Under the pieces are notes generated by a model. The model did not search any database. It was not told the DNA's origin and worked only from the letters and a program-made list of their open reading frames with translations. Of a stretch of DNA of 41,905 nucleotides, positions 28,347 to 35,595 are shown piece by piece; the first letter of the stretch is position 1; every line of letters begins with the position of its first letter. The translations under genes and the position numbers were made by a program. Where the stretch lies: the NCBI GenBank assembly GCA_024277875.1, contig JAJRUI010000054.1, positions 1 through 41,905 of the forward strand. The letters run 5' to 3'. This stretch comes from Deferrisomatales bacterium (GTDB lineage: Bacteria > Desulfobacterota > Deferrisomatia > Deferrisomatales > Deferrisomataceae).

Positions 28347-29435
28347 ATGGATGACAAGGTTTTTTCCATGGATGACGAGGTCTTTTCGTTTTTCAAGCGG
28401 CTGGCGGAGAGCCCGAGCCCGTCCGGGTTCGAGCAGCCAGCCCAGCGGGTGTGGCGCGAGTACGTGGGGACCCACACGGACGAGGTGGGCAGCGACGTGA
28501 TGGGCAACACCTGGGGCGTGGTGGCCGGCGCCGAGCGCCCGCGGGTGATGCTGGCGGGACACGTGGACGAGATCTGGCTGATGGTCCGGTACATCGACGA
28601 CCAGGGGTTCCTGTACTTCGCGCCGATCGGCGGGGTGGACGCCCACCTGCTGCCGGGCCAGCGGGTGTGGGTCCACGGCCGGGACGGGGCGCACCTGGGC
28701 ACGATCGGCCGCAAGCCGATCCACCTGCTGGAGCAGGACGAGCGGTCCAAGGTGGCCAAGATCAAGGATCTGGCCATCGACATCGGCGCCAGGGACCGGG
28801 CCGAGGCCGAGGCCCGGGTGGCCGTGGGAGACGCGGCCACGTTCGCGGTGGGCCTGGAGCGGCTGGGCGACGACCGGGTGGTGTCCCGGGGCCTGGACGA
28901 CAAGATGGGGTCGTTCGTGGTGGGCGAGGCCCTCCGCCGGCTGGCCGGGGTTCGGGACGACCTGCGGTGCTCGGTGTACGGGGTGTCCACGGTGCAGGAG
29001 GAGATCGGGCTCCGGGGCGCGAAGACGAGCGCATTCGGGATCGACCCGGACCTGGGGATCTGTGTCGAGGTGACGTTTGCCACGGACCACCCCGGCGTGG
29101 ACAAGAAGAGCGTGGGCGACGTCCAGGTGGGCAAGGGACCGGTGATCAGCCGGGGCGCCAACATCAACCCCCGGGTGTTCGAACTGCTCCGGGAGGCGGC
29201 CGAGGCCGAGGGGATCCCGCTCCAGGTCGAGGCCGCACCCCGGGGCACGGGCACCGACGCCAACGTGATGCAACTGACGCGCAGCGGGGTGGCCACGGCC
29301 CTGATCCAGGTGCCCCTGCGGTACATGCACACCCCGTCCGAGGTCCTCAGCCTGTCGGACTTGGAGGGCGCGGTGCGGCTCCTGGTGGCGTTCCTGCGCC
29401 GGGTGCGGCCGGACACCGACTGGATCCCGCAGTAG
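28347..29435 (+). CDS. M42-family metallopeptidase
   Basis: This 362-aa enzyme belongs to the M42 group (glutamyl aminopeptidase / endoglucanase-like TET peptidases), which removes N-terminal residues from peptides in the cytoplasm as large oligomers. Metal-ligand motifs are visible: GHVDE (H72, D74), RGLDDK near 183, VQEEIGLRG near 216, and the ATDHPGVDKKS segment. The C-terminal HTPSE with VLSLSDLEG supplies the last His. Two ATGs are possible, because the first 7 codons are repeated (MDDKVFS then MDDEVFS). GGAGGCGAGGGAG lies before 28347, so I use the first. Confidence 0.92.
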   Translation: MDDKVFSMDDEVFSFFKRLAESPSPSGFEQPAQRVWREYVGTHTDEVGSDVMGNTWGVVAGAERPRVMLAGHVDEIWLMVRYIDDQGFLYFAPIGGVDAHLLPGQRVWVHGRDGAHLGTIGRKPIHLLEQDERSKVAKIKDLAIDIGARDRAEAEARVAVGDAATFAVGLERLGDDRVVSRGLDDKMGSFVVGEALRRLAGVRDDLRCSVYGVSTVQEEIGLRGAKTSAFGIDPDLGICVEVTFATDHPGVDKKSVGDVQVGKGPVISRGANINPRVFELLREAAEAEGIPLQVEAAPRGTGTDANVMQLTRSGVATALIQVPLRYMHTPSEVLSLSDLEGAVRLLVAFLRRVRPDTDWIPQ

Positions 29436-29453
29436 GGTGCGGGGTTCCGCGCC

Positions 29454-29867
29454 GTGATCGAAGAACAGGGCGTGGTGGTCCGGACCGGGCCGGGCCGGGC
29501 CCGGGTGCGGACCGAGCGGTCCGGCGCGTGCGACGGGTGCGCGGCCCGTGGCGCGTGCTCCCACCTGGGCGGCGGCCGGGAGGCCGAGGTGTGGGCCGCC
29601 GACCCCCTGGGCGTGGCCGAGGGTGACCGGGTGGTGGTGGCGGTGCCCGAGTCCACCGTGCTCCGGGCCAGCGTGGTCGTGTACCTGGTGCCGGTGCTCG
29701 CCCTGGTGGTCGGGGCGGCGGTCGGCTCGGCCGTGGGGCCCCGGTACGGGCTGCCCCGGGATCTCGCCGCCGCCGGCCTGGGGCTCGCGGCCATGGCCGG
29801 GGCCCTGATGGCGTCCCGGCTGTTCGCCCGGCCGGGGGACCAGCCCCGGATCGTGCGGAGGGCCTAA
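29454..29867 (+). CDS. RseC/MucC-family membrane protein
   Basis: This 137-aa protein has a small N-terminal beta domain with a Cys cluster (C26-x2-C29-x5-C35). Two transmembrane helices follow (about 67-90 and 95-117) and a basic tail. It matches the RseC/MucC family, whose members modulate sigma-E signalling or serve the SoxR-reducing (Rsx) complex, where the cysteines can bind a redox cofactor. No rsx or rpoE genes are in the window, so its role is unclear. It starts at GTG 29454, 18 nt after the peptidase stop. Confidence 0.85.
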   Translation: MIEEQGVVVRTGPGRARVRTERSGACDGCAARGACSHLGGGREAEVWAADPLGVAEGDRVVVAVPESTVLRASVVVYLVPVLALVVGAAVGSAVGPRYGLPRDLAAAGLGLAAMAGALMASRLFARPGDQPRIVRRA

Positions 29868-29869
29868 GG

Positions 29870-30340
29870 GTGGGGAAGAAGAAGGACACCGGCCCCCGGG
29901 CCGTGTGCACCAACAAGAAGGCCCGGCGGGACTACCACATCGAGGAGACCCTGGAGGCCGGGCTGGTGCTGCGGGGCAGCGAGGTCAAGAGCCTGAGGGA
30001 CGGCCGGGCCAACCTGACCGACGCGTACGCCGCGGTGGACGGCGGCGAGGTGTGGTTGTCGGGTCTGCACATCTCCCCGTACCCGCACACCCGCCTGGAA
30101 GAACAGGACCCGGACCGCCGGCGCAAGCTCCTGTTGCACGCCCGGGAGATCCGGCGCCTGGCCGGCAAGCTCCAGACCCGGGGGTACTCCCTGGTGCCCC
30201 TGCGGGTGTACTTCCGCCGGGGGTACGCCAAGGTGGAACTGGGGCTGGGCAAGGGCAAGAAGCACTACGACAAACGCGAGGATCTGAAGAAGGCCGACGC
30301 CAAGCGCGAGATGGAACGGGCGCTTCGGGCCCGGCGCTGA
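29870..30340 (+). CDS. smpB: SsrA-binding protein SmpB
   Basis: SmpB binds tmRNA and delivers it to stalled ribosomes. The 156-aa protein has TNKKARRDYHIEETLEAGLV, LRGSEVKSLRDGRANL, HISPYPHTRLEEQDPDRRRK and the basic C-terminal tail KKHYDKREDLKKADAKREME. GGAGG lies about 10 nt before the GTG start at 29870. The tmRNA gene (ssrA) is not evident in this window. Confidence 0.97.
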   Translation: MGKKKDTGPRAVCTNKKARRDYHIEETLEAGLVLRGSEVKSLRDGRANLTDAYAAVDGGEVWLSGLHISPYPHTRLEEQDPDRRRKLLLHAREIRRLAGKLQTRGYSLVPLRVYFRRGYAKVELGLGKGKKHYDKREDLKKADAKREMERALRARR

Positions 30341-30383
30341 TCCTCTTTCTCCTCCGTACCACCCCTCCCCACCGGAGATACCG

Positions 30384-31094
30384 ATGGCCCGTCCGTGGCA
30401 CACCGTGGACCGCGTGCGCACCGGCGACGGCGTCCTGGAACTGCGCCGGCGGGGGGACGCGGACTTCCTGATCACCGTGGACGGCCGGGTGTTGATGAAC
30501 AGCGCGTCCCACCGGTCGGAGCTGGCCCTGGGCGTGCTGGCGTGCGCCCACCTCCGGGGGCGGCGCACGCCCCGGGTCCTGGTGGGCGGTCTGGGCATGG
30601 GGTTCACCCTCCGGGCCGTGCTGGACTTCCTGGCCCCCGGCGCCCGGGTGGTGGTGGCCGAACTGGTGCCCCAGGTGGTGCACTGGTGCCGGGGCCCCCT
30701 GGCCGGGCTCACCGGCAACGCGCTGGACGACCCCCGGGTGACCGTGGAGGTGGCGGACGTGGCCGCGGTGATCGGCCGGGCCGGGGCCCGCGCGTCCGAC
30801 CGGTTCGACGCCATCGTGCTGGACCTGTACGAAGGGCCCCACGCCGGCCACCACCGGGAGGGCGACCCGCTCTACGGCTCCCGGGCCCTCGCGGCCACCC
30901 GCGCCGCCCTGGCCCCCAAGGGCGTGCTGGCGGTGTGGGGGGAGGGACACGACCCGGGGTTCGTCAAACGGCTCGGGAGGGCCGGGTTCTCGGTGGCGTG
31001 CCGGCGGCCCGGCCGGGGCGGGCTGCGCCACCAGGTGTACGTGGCCACCAAGGGCGCAGCGCCGGGCCGGACAAACAAGGTCAAACCGCGGTAG
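30384..31094 (+). CDS. Spermidine-synthase-like protein
   Basis: This 236-aa Rossmann-fold protein resembles the spermidine synthase superfamily. VLVGGLGMGFTLRAVL is the nucleotide/SAM-binding glycine loop, VVVAELVPQVVHWCR the acidic strand end, and FDAIVLDLYEGP the later acidic motif. It lacks a clear spermidine-synthase GGGDG motif (GGLGMG instead), so polyamine synthesis is uncertain and another SAM-dependent reaction is possible. GGAGA precedes the ATG. It follows smpB by 43 nt and ends before the riboswitch-controlled transporter. Confidence 0.8.
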   Translation: MARPWHTVDRVRTGDGVLELRRRGDADFLITVDGRVLMNSASHRSELALGVLACAHLRGRRTPRVLVGGLGMGFTLRAVLDFLAPGARVVVAELVPQVVHWCRGPLAGLTGNALDDPRVTVEVADVAAVIGRAGARASDRFDAIVLDLYEGPHAGHHREGDPLYGSRALAATRAALAPKGVLAVWGEGHDPGFVKRLGRAGFSVACRRPGRGGLRHQVYVATKGAAPGRTNKVKPR

Positions 31095-31135
31095 ATCCGG
31101 TGCGGACGGGCGCCGCCGGGCGGTCCCCTGGTCTG

Positions 31136-31165
31136 TTGACACCCCTGAACCGCGTCGGCTACAGT
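31136..31165 (+). promoter_or_regulatory. Sigma70-type promoter of the tup-like operon
   Basis: TTGACA (31136-31141) and TACAGT (31160-31165) are separated by 18 nt. The start of transcription is expected near 31172, which is where the riboswitch stem begins. Confidence 0.7.
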
Positions 31166-31169
31166 CCGT

Positions 31170-31285
31170 CCGGTCTCCGAGCGGTCCGGCCTACCGGCTC
31201 CAGCCCACGGCCGCCCGCCGACGGGTCGCGGCGGAAACGCCCCGGCCTCCCGCGCTCGGAAAGGAGACGGGGCCGGTCCGGGTGT
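31170..31285 (+). promoter_or_regulatory. Moco/Tuco-type riboswitch aptamer
   Basis: The segment carries GCCTCCCG (31245-31252) followed by GGAAAGGAGAC (31258-31268), which resembles the conserved 3' core of the molybdenum-cofactor RNA motif of moaA leaders. GTCTCC (31173-31178) pairs with GGAGAC (31263-31268), and GAGCG (31179-31183) with CGCTC (31253-31257), leaving a GGAAA bulge. The gene downstream is a tungstate/molybdate-type transporter, which fits the family. Tungsten-type (Tuco) versus molybdenum-type cannot be decided by eye. Confidence 0.72.
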
Positions 31286-31291
31286 GCCCAC

Positions 31292-31325
31292 AGCCCTCCC
31301 CCCTGTGCGCGGGGAGGGCTTGTTT
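31292..31325 (+). terminator. Riboswitch expression-platform terminator
   Basis: AGCCCTCCCC (31292-31301) pairs perfectly with GGGGAGGGCT (31311-31320) around a 9-nt loop, followed by TGTTT. It lies between the aptamer and the ribosome binding site of the permease gene, as expected for transcription attenuation. Confidence 0.7.
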
Positions 31326-31358
31326 CGTCCGGGCGCACCGCTGGTGGTGGAGGATTCG

Positions 31359-32051
31359 GTGGACTACCTGCTCCGTTCTGCAGCCGCGGCCTGGGGACTG
31401 CTCGCCGGGTTCGACCCCGAGGTGTGGACGGTGGTGTGGACGTCCGTGCGGGTGTCCGTGACCTCGGCCGCGCTCGCGTCGGCCGTGGGCATCCCCCTGG
31501 GCGCGGCGATCGGGCTCGGGCGGTTCCCGGGCCGGCGGGGGGTGCTGCTCGTCCTCAACACCCTGATGGCCCTGCCCACCGTGGTGGTGGGCCTACTCTT
31601 GTACGGCCTGATCGGGAGGCAGGGCCCCCTGGGGACCTGGGGCCTCCTGTTCACCCCCGCCGGTATCGTGCTGGGCGAGTTCGTGCTGGCGCTGCCGATC
31701 GTCACCAACCTGGTGGTGGCCGCGGTGGAAGGCCTGGACCCCCGGGTGTGGACCACCTGCCGGTCCCTGGGCGGCGGGCCGGTCGCGTCGGCCCGCGCCG
31801 CGCTGTGGGAGGCCCGGTTCGGGGTGCTCGCCGCCGTGGTGGCCGGGTTCGGCCGGGTGCTCGGCGAGGTGGGGGTCGCGATGATGCTGGGCGGGAACAT
31901 CCGGGGGTTCACGCGCACCATGACCACCGCGATCGCCCTGGAGACGAGCAAGGGGGAGTTCGAACTCGGGCTCGCCCTGGGCAGCGTGCTCCTGGCTGCG
32001 GCGTTCGGGGTGAACGCGGTGCTGCTGTTCGCCCGGGGGCGGGCCCGGTGA
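31359..32051 (+). CDS. tupB: Tungstate-type ABC transporter permease (TupB-like)
   Basis: This 230-aa inner-membrane permease has about five transmembrane segments. MDYLLRSAAAAWGLLAGFDP and VWTSVRVSVTSAALASAVGI match the start of TupB-type permeases. The cytoplasmic EAA-like loop is CRSLGGGPVASARAALWEAR. Start choice: GTG at 31359 has GGAGG 5 nt upstream (31349-31353); GTG 31344 and 31347 have no such site. It follows the riboswitch and overlaps the ATPase gene by 4 nt. No TupA-type periplasmic binding-protein gene is adjacent. Tungstate rather than molybdate is inferred from resemblance. Confidence 0.8.
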   Translation: MDYLLRSAAAAWGLLAGFDPEVWTVVWTSVRVSVTSAALASAVGIPLGAAIGLGRFPGRRGVLLVLNTLMALPTVVVGLLLYGLIGRQGPLGTWGLLFTPAGIVLGEFVLALPIVTNLVVAAVEGLDPRVWTTCRSLGGGPVASARAALWEARFGVLAAVVAGFGRVLGEVGVAMMLGGNIRGFTRTMTTAIALETSKGEFELGLALGSVLLAAAFGVNAVLLFARGRAR

Positions 32052-33046
32052 CCGCGTACCGGCTGGAACGGCTGGCGGTCGGCCACGGCGGCCGGCCGGT
32101 GTGCCGGGTGGACCGGCTCGAGATCCCGGCCGGCCGGATCACGGCCCTGGTCGGGGCCAACGGCGCGGGCAAGACGACGTTGCTGGAGGTGCTCGCGTTT
32201 CTTCGCCCCCCGCAGGGAGGAACGGTCCGGTTTTTCGGGGAGCCGGTGGACGCGGCCTCCCGGGATCGGTGCCGCCTGGAGGCGGGGCTGCTGCTCCAGC
32301 GGCCGTACCTGTTCGACCGGACCGTGGCAGACAACGTGGGGTGGGGACTCGCCGCCCGCGGTGTGCCCCGGCGGGACCGGGCCGGCCGGGTCGCCCGGGC
32401 GCTGGCCGCGGTCGGGCTGGAGGGGTTCGGGGGACGCCGGGCCGCGCGCCTGAGCGGCGGGGAGGCCCAACGGGTGGCCCTGGCCCGGCTGCTCGTGTTG
32501 TCCCCCCGGGTGCTCCTGCTGGACGAGCCCACCAACCACCTGGACGCGGCCAGCCGGGACCGCATCGAGGCTGCGGTGGCCCGGTGGGTCCGGGACGAAG
32601 GGGGGACCGCGGTGTGGGCGACCCACGATCCCCACCAGGTCCGGCGGGTGGGGGCGACGGTGTGGCGGGTGGAGGACGGCCGGGTGCGACCGGGCGAGCC
32701 CGACAACGTGTTCCGGGGGGAGCCGGACCCGGCCCGGCCCGGGGCGTTCGTGACGGGCGGCCTCCGGCTGTTCGTCCACCCCCTCCCGGCCGGCGCCCGG
32801 TGCGTGGAGATCTCTCCCCGGGAGGTGGTGCTGGCCCGGGAAGATCCCCCGTCCTCGTCGGCCCGCAACCGGCTGCGGGGCACGGTGGTGCGGGCCGAGG
32901 TGTCCGGGGACGAGGTGTGGGTCACCCTGGACTGCGGGGAGCCCGTGGTGGCGGTGGTCACGCGGCCGTCCTGGGAGCGGCTGGGCCTCACCGTTGGCGG
33001 ACCGGCCGTGGCCGTGTTCAAGGCGACCGCGGCCCGCGCCTACTGA
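32048..33046 (+). CDS. Tungstate/molybdate-type ABC ATPase with TOBE domain
   Basis: This 332-aa ABC ATPase has Walker A GANGAGKTT, Q-loop LLLQRPYLF, signature LSGGEAQRVALAR, Walker B VLLLDEPTNHLD and switch His in ATHDP. The C-terminal part (about 275-332) looks like a TOBE/Mop oxyanion-binding domain: RNRLRGTVVRAEVSGD, then VVTRPSWERLGLTVG and FKATAARAY. In ModC-type ATPases this domain senses the oxyanion and inhibits transport. It starts at GTG overlapping the permease stop. It is the last plus-strand gene before the convergent junction. Confidence 0.87.
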   Translation: MTAYRLERLAVGHGGRPVCRVDRLEIPAGRITALVGANGAGKTTLLEVLAFLRPPQGGTVRFFGEPVDAASRDRCRLEAGLLLQRPYLFDRTVADNVGWGLAARGVPRRDRAGRVARALAAVGLEGFGGRRAARLSGGEAQRVALARLLVLSPRVLLLDEPTNHLDAASRDRIEAAVARWVRDEGGTAVWATHDPHQVRRVGATVWRVEDGRVRPGEPDNVFRGEPDPARPGAFVTGGLRLFVHPLPAGARCVEISPREVVLAREDPPSSSARNRLRGTVVRAEVSGDEVWVTLDCGEPVVAVVTRPSWERLGLTVGGPAVAVFKATAARAY

Positions 33047-33060
33047 GTTTTCCCGGCCTT

Positions 33061-33114
33061 CCGGCAGGCCCGTCGCCCCATCCAGGCGGCCTGGGCGACG
33101 GCCCCGCCTCCGGC
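33061..33114. repeat. REP-like palindromic repeat, copy 1
   Basis: This 54-bp unit starts CCGGCAGGCCCGTCGCCC. The outer stem CCGTCGCCC (33070-33078) pairs with GGGCGACGG (33093-33101). An inner CCAGG/CCTGG stem lies between them. It is identical to copy 2 at about 44 of 54 positions, with the stem conserved and the loop diverged. Confidence 0.75.
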
Positions 33115-33145
33115 CGGGCGCGAGCGCGGCGTGGGATCGCCGCGC
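33109..33145. repeat. 37-bp dispersed repeat, copy 1
   Basis: This unit starts TCCGGCCGGG and ends GATCGCCGCGC. It contains an 8-bp hairpin GCGCGGCG/CGCCGCGC. A second copy of the same length lies at 41787-41823 with about 31 of 37 identities. Confidence 0.6.
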
Positions 33146-33246
33146 CTGTTCGTGCCGGGGCCCGTCCGTGGGGTGGGCGGTTGGCGGAATCCGTGGAACC
33201 CGGTGTTTCCGGCGGCGCGGCGAGCCAAGGGGCCGCGCCCGGCGCT

Positions 33247-33300
33247 CCGGCAGGCCCGTCGCCCCCCTCCGGGCTCCTGGGCGACGGCTCCCTCTCCGGC
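33247..33300. repeat. REP-like palindromic repeat, copy 2
   Basis: The same 54-bp unit, 186 bp from copy 1 in direct orientation. The CCGTCGCCC/GGGCGACGG stem is unchanged; the loop reads CCCTCCGGGCTCCT instead of CATCCAGGCGGCCT. Confidence 0.75.
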
Positions 33301-33336
33301 TGGACCCGTGCTTTCGGCGGGGCGCAGGGTGGGGGC

Positions 33337-34917
33337 TCAGTCCAGCCGGAATCGGGCCACGGCCTGCTCGAGTTCGTGCCCCTCGCCGGCCAGGGATTCG
33401 GCCGACGACGCGAGCTGGGCGGTCTCTTCGGCCACCTCCCGGCTCACCGTGGCGATCCCCTCCACGTTGCCCGACATCTCTTCCACCGCGGCGGACTGCT
33501 GCTCGGTGGCCGTGGCGATCTGGTCCACCATCTGTCCCACCTGGTCCACCTGCTCCAGGATCGCCTGGAACGACTGGCCGGCTTGCTGGAACACGCCCCG
33601 GGCCTCGTCCACCCCGGCCTTGCCCTCGGTGGTGGCTTCCACCGCCTGCCGGCTCTCGGCCTGGATCGCCTGGATCGTGCGTTCCACCTCCTGGGTGGCC
33701 CGGGTGGTCTTTTCTGCCAGCTTGCGCACCTCGTCGGCCACCACGGCGAACCCCCGGCCGTGCTCCCCGGCCCGGGCAGCCTCGATCGCGGCGTTCAGGG
33801 CCAGCAGGTTGGTCTGGTCCGCGATGTCGTTGATCACCTGGATGACCGTGCCGATCGCCTCGCTCCGGGCGCCGAGGCCCTCGATCCGGTCGGCCAGCCC
33901 CTCCACCATCTGGGCGATCCCCTCCATCCGGCTGAGGCTCTCGGACAGGACGCTCTCGCCGTCCCGGGCCACCTCGGACATCCGCTGGGCGCCCTGGGCG
34001 ACCTCCTGGGCGCTCCGGCTCACCTGGATCACCGTGGACGCGGCCTCCTCGATGGCCGTGGCCACCTCGGTGGCTTTCTGGCTCTGTTCCTCGGCCCCGG
34101 CCGCGACGGTGCTGCTCGAGGCCGAGATCTGCTGGGCCTGGCCGGCCACGGTGCCGGACGCCTCGTACACCTGCCGGATCAGGGCGGCCAGTCCGCTGCG
34201 CATCTCCCGGTACGCGTCGGCCAGTTGGCCGAGTTCGTCCTTTCGGTGGATGTCCACGTCGGCGGTGAGGTCGCCTTCGCTCAGCCGGTGGAACGCCCGG
34301 TTGAGCCGGTTCACGGGTTCCCCGATGCCCCGGGCCACGGCGTAGCCGATCCCCACCGACAGGAGGATCGCCACAAGCGAGCACGCCAGCGATACCGTCC
34401 GGATCACGGAGGCACCCTTCAGGAACTCGCCCTCGTAGCTGCCCACCCCGATGATCCAGTCCCAGGGCTCGAAGTACACCACCCGGCTGATCTTTTTCCT
34501 CGCGGTTTTCTCATCCGGGTTCTTCCACCAGTACTCGATCCACCCGTCCTTCATGGCGAGCATCTCGTCCAGGAACGGTTTTCCGTTGGCGTCCTTGGCC
34601 CCCTTGAGGTTCTTGCCCTCCAGCTTGGGATGGAGCGCGGCGGTGCCGTCCGAACGCAGCGCGAACGGGTAGCCGGTGTATCCCACCCGGACCGACAGCA
34701 GTGCCTCGCGAAGGGCCGGGCTCGGGCCGTCGGCGCCCGTGGCGTCGTAGTAGGTGCGGCACATGGCCAGGGACATCCGGGCCAGGTTGTCGACCTCTTT
34801 CTTCATCTGTTCCAGGGCGTGGTCGCGGGAGATCGTGTACGCAACGATCCCGCCCCCGACCACGGGGACCGAGACCATGACCGAGATGATCAGGGCGAGT
34901 CGGGTCTTGAGGGACAT
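33337..34917 (-). CDS. Methyl-accepting chemotaxis protein
   Basis: This 526-aa chemoreceptor has TM1 (about 7-29), a periplasmic single-Cache sensor (about 35-168) with [14 protein letters not shown] and [10 protein letters not shown] followed by [13 protein letters not shown]2 (171-195), HAMP (196-248) and the signalling domain. The tip [20 protein letters not shown] then [20 protein letters not shown] binds CheA/CheW. There is no C-terminal CheR/CheB pentapeptide. Small organic acids are common ligands of this sensor type, but the ligand is unknown. AGGAGA precedes the ATG. It is monocistronic and convergent with the transporter. Confidence 0.95.
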   Translation of the reverse strand: MSLKTRLALIISVMVSVPVVGGGIVAYTISRDHALEQMKKEVDNLARMSLAMCRTYYDATGADGPSPALREALLSVRVGYTGYPFALRSDGTAALHPKLEGKNLKGAKDANGKPFLDEMLAMKDGWIEYWWKNPDEKTARKKISRVVYFEPWDWIIGVGSYEGEFLKGASVIRTVSLACSLVAILLSVGIGYAVARGIGEPVNRLNRAFHRLSEGDLTADVDIHRKDELGQLADAYREMRSGLAALIRQVYEASGTVAGQAQQISASSSTVAAGAEEQSQKATEVATAIEEAASTVIQVSRSAQEVAQGAQRMSEVARDGESVLSESLSRMEGIAQMVEGLADRIEGLGARSEAIGTVIQVINDIADQTNLLALNAAIEAARAGEHGRGFAVVADEVRKLAEKTTRATQEVERTIQAIQAESRQAVEATTEGKAGVDEARGVFQQAGQSFQAILEQVDQVGQMVDQIATATEQQSAAVEEMSGNVEGIATVSREVAEETAQLASSAESLAGEGHELEQAVARFRLD

Positions 34918-35013
34918 CGGAATGCTCTCCTGCCGTTGCTGGTGGCACCGCGAACCGCGGGCCGGTTCCTGGGGGTCGATCGGGGACGCGGGGCCGCGTC
35001 CCGAGGATTTTTG

Positions 35014-35041
35014 TGATCGACCGGACGGCAGGGAAACTTGA
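35014..35041 (-). promoter_or_regulatory. Possible sigma28 (FliA-type) promoter of the chemoreceptor gene
   Basis: On the minus strand TCAAGTTT (35041-35034) matches TAAAGTTT at 7 of 8 positions. GTCGATCA (35021-35014) matches GCCGATAA at 6 of 8. The spacer is 12 nt rather than the usual 11. The leader to the ATG is about 90 nt and contains a 9-bp GC hairpin (34983-35002). Confidence 0.4.
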
Positions 35042-35055
35042 AGGGGAAAGGGGGG

Positions 35056-35595
35056 TCAGCGCCAGCCCTTGACCCGGGCCTCCCGCCACTGGCGCATGCG
35101 CTTCTCGATCTCTTCGGGAGAGGCCAGGGTGTTGTCCACCCGGACCCCGGCGGCCCGGGCCGCGTCGGCAAGGGCCAGGGTGGCGGGGTCTGTCGCCGGG
35201 TCGTCCCGGCCCAGGGTGGTGTACAGAACCTCCGCGCCGCTGCGCAGCAGCAGGGTCACGGTGAACGGGTCGCGCTGCCCGCCGGTGCCCAGGCTGCCGA
35301 TCACCACGCGCCGGACCTCGGTCCACGGCACCCGGGCCCGCCCCAGGGCCCAGCCCACCGACACGCCGTCCGGCTCGATTCGGGAGGTGAGGCGCCACGG
35401 CAAGGTGCCGACCACGGCGCCCGCAGCCACCAGGAACACCGCGGCCAGGGCGCCCAGCGCCCACCCCTCGGCCCCGGTGACGGCGAACGCGGCCGACCGC
35501 ACGCCCAGGACCGCGAGCACCACCCCCACGGCCACGGGTGCGGCGGCCCGGGCGCCGGTCAGGTGGCGTACGCAGACAGGGGCAGGAGCGGTCAC
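35056..35595 (-). CDS. Membrane protein with PH-like domain
   Basis: This 179-aa protein is not assigned to a characterised family. Two transmembrane helices (about 17-36 and 43-65) form an N-terminal hairpin. A beta-rich region resembling bacterial pleckstrin-homology domains follows: RIEPDGVSVGWALGRARVPW then TEVRRVVIGS and FTVTLLLRSGAEVLYTTLG. The C-terminal helix ends SPEEIEKRMRQWREARVKGW. It starts at GTG overlapping the stop of the ChaN/PDZ gene by 4 nt, so it is the last gene of the ileS-lspA-lgt run. Confidence 0.75.
   Translation of the reverse strand: MTAPAPVCVRHLTGARAAAPVAVGVVLAVLGVRSAAFAVTGAEGWALGALAAVFLVAAGAVVGTLPWRLTSRIEPDGVSVGWALGRARVPWTEVRRVVIGSLGTGGQRDPFTVTLLLRSGAEVLYTTLGRDDPATDPATLALADAARAAGVRVDNTLASPEEIEKRMRQWREARVKGWR

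Larger units (their letters stand above)
33047..33336. other. 290-bp convergent intergenic region with REP-like repeats
   Basis: The gap lies between the stop of the ABC ATPase gene (plus) and the stop of the chemoreceptor gene (minus). It contains two copies of a 54-bp palindromic repeat and one copy of a 37-bp repeat also found near 41787. I see no gene in it. Hairpins here could serve as terminators for both sides. Confidence 0.7.

Noticed and set aside
34983-35012. Plus-strand intrinsic terminator (hairpin followed by GAGGATTTTT)
   Set aside because: There is no plus-strand gene that it would terminate; it more likely belongs to the chemoreceptor leader on the other strand.
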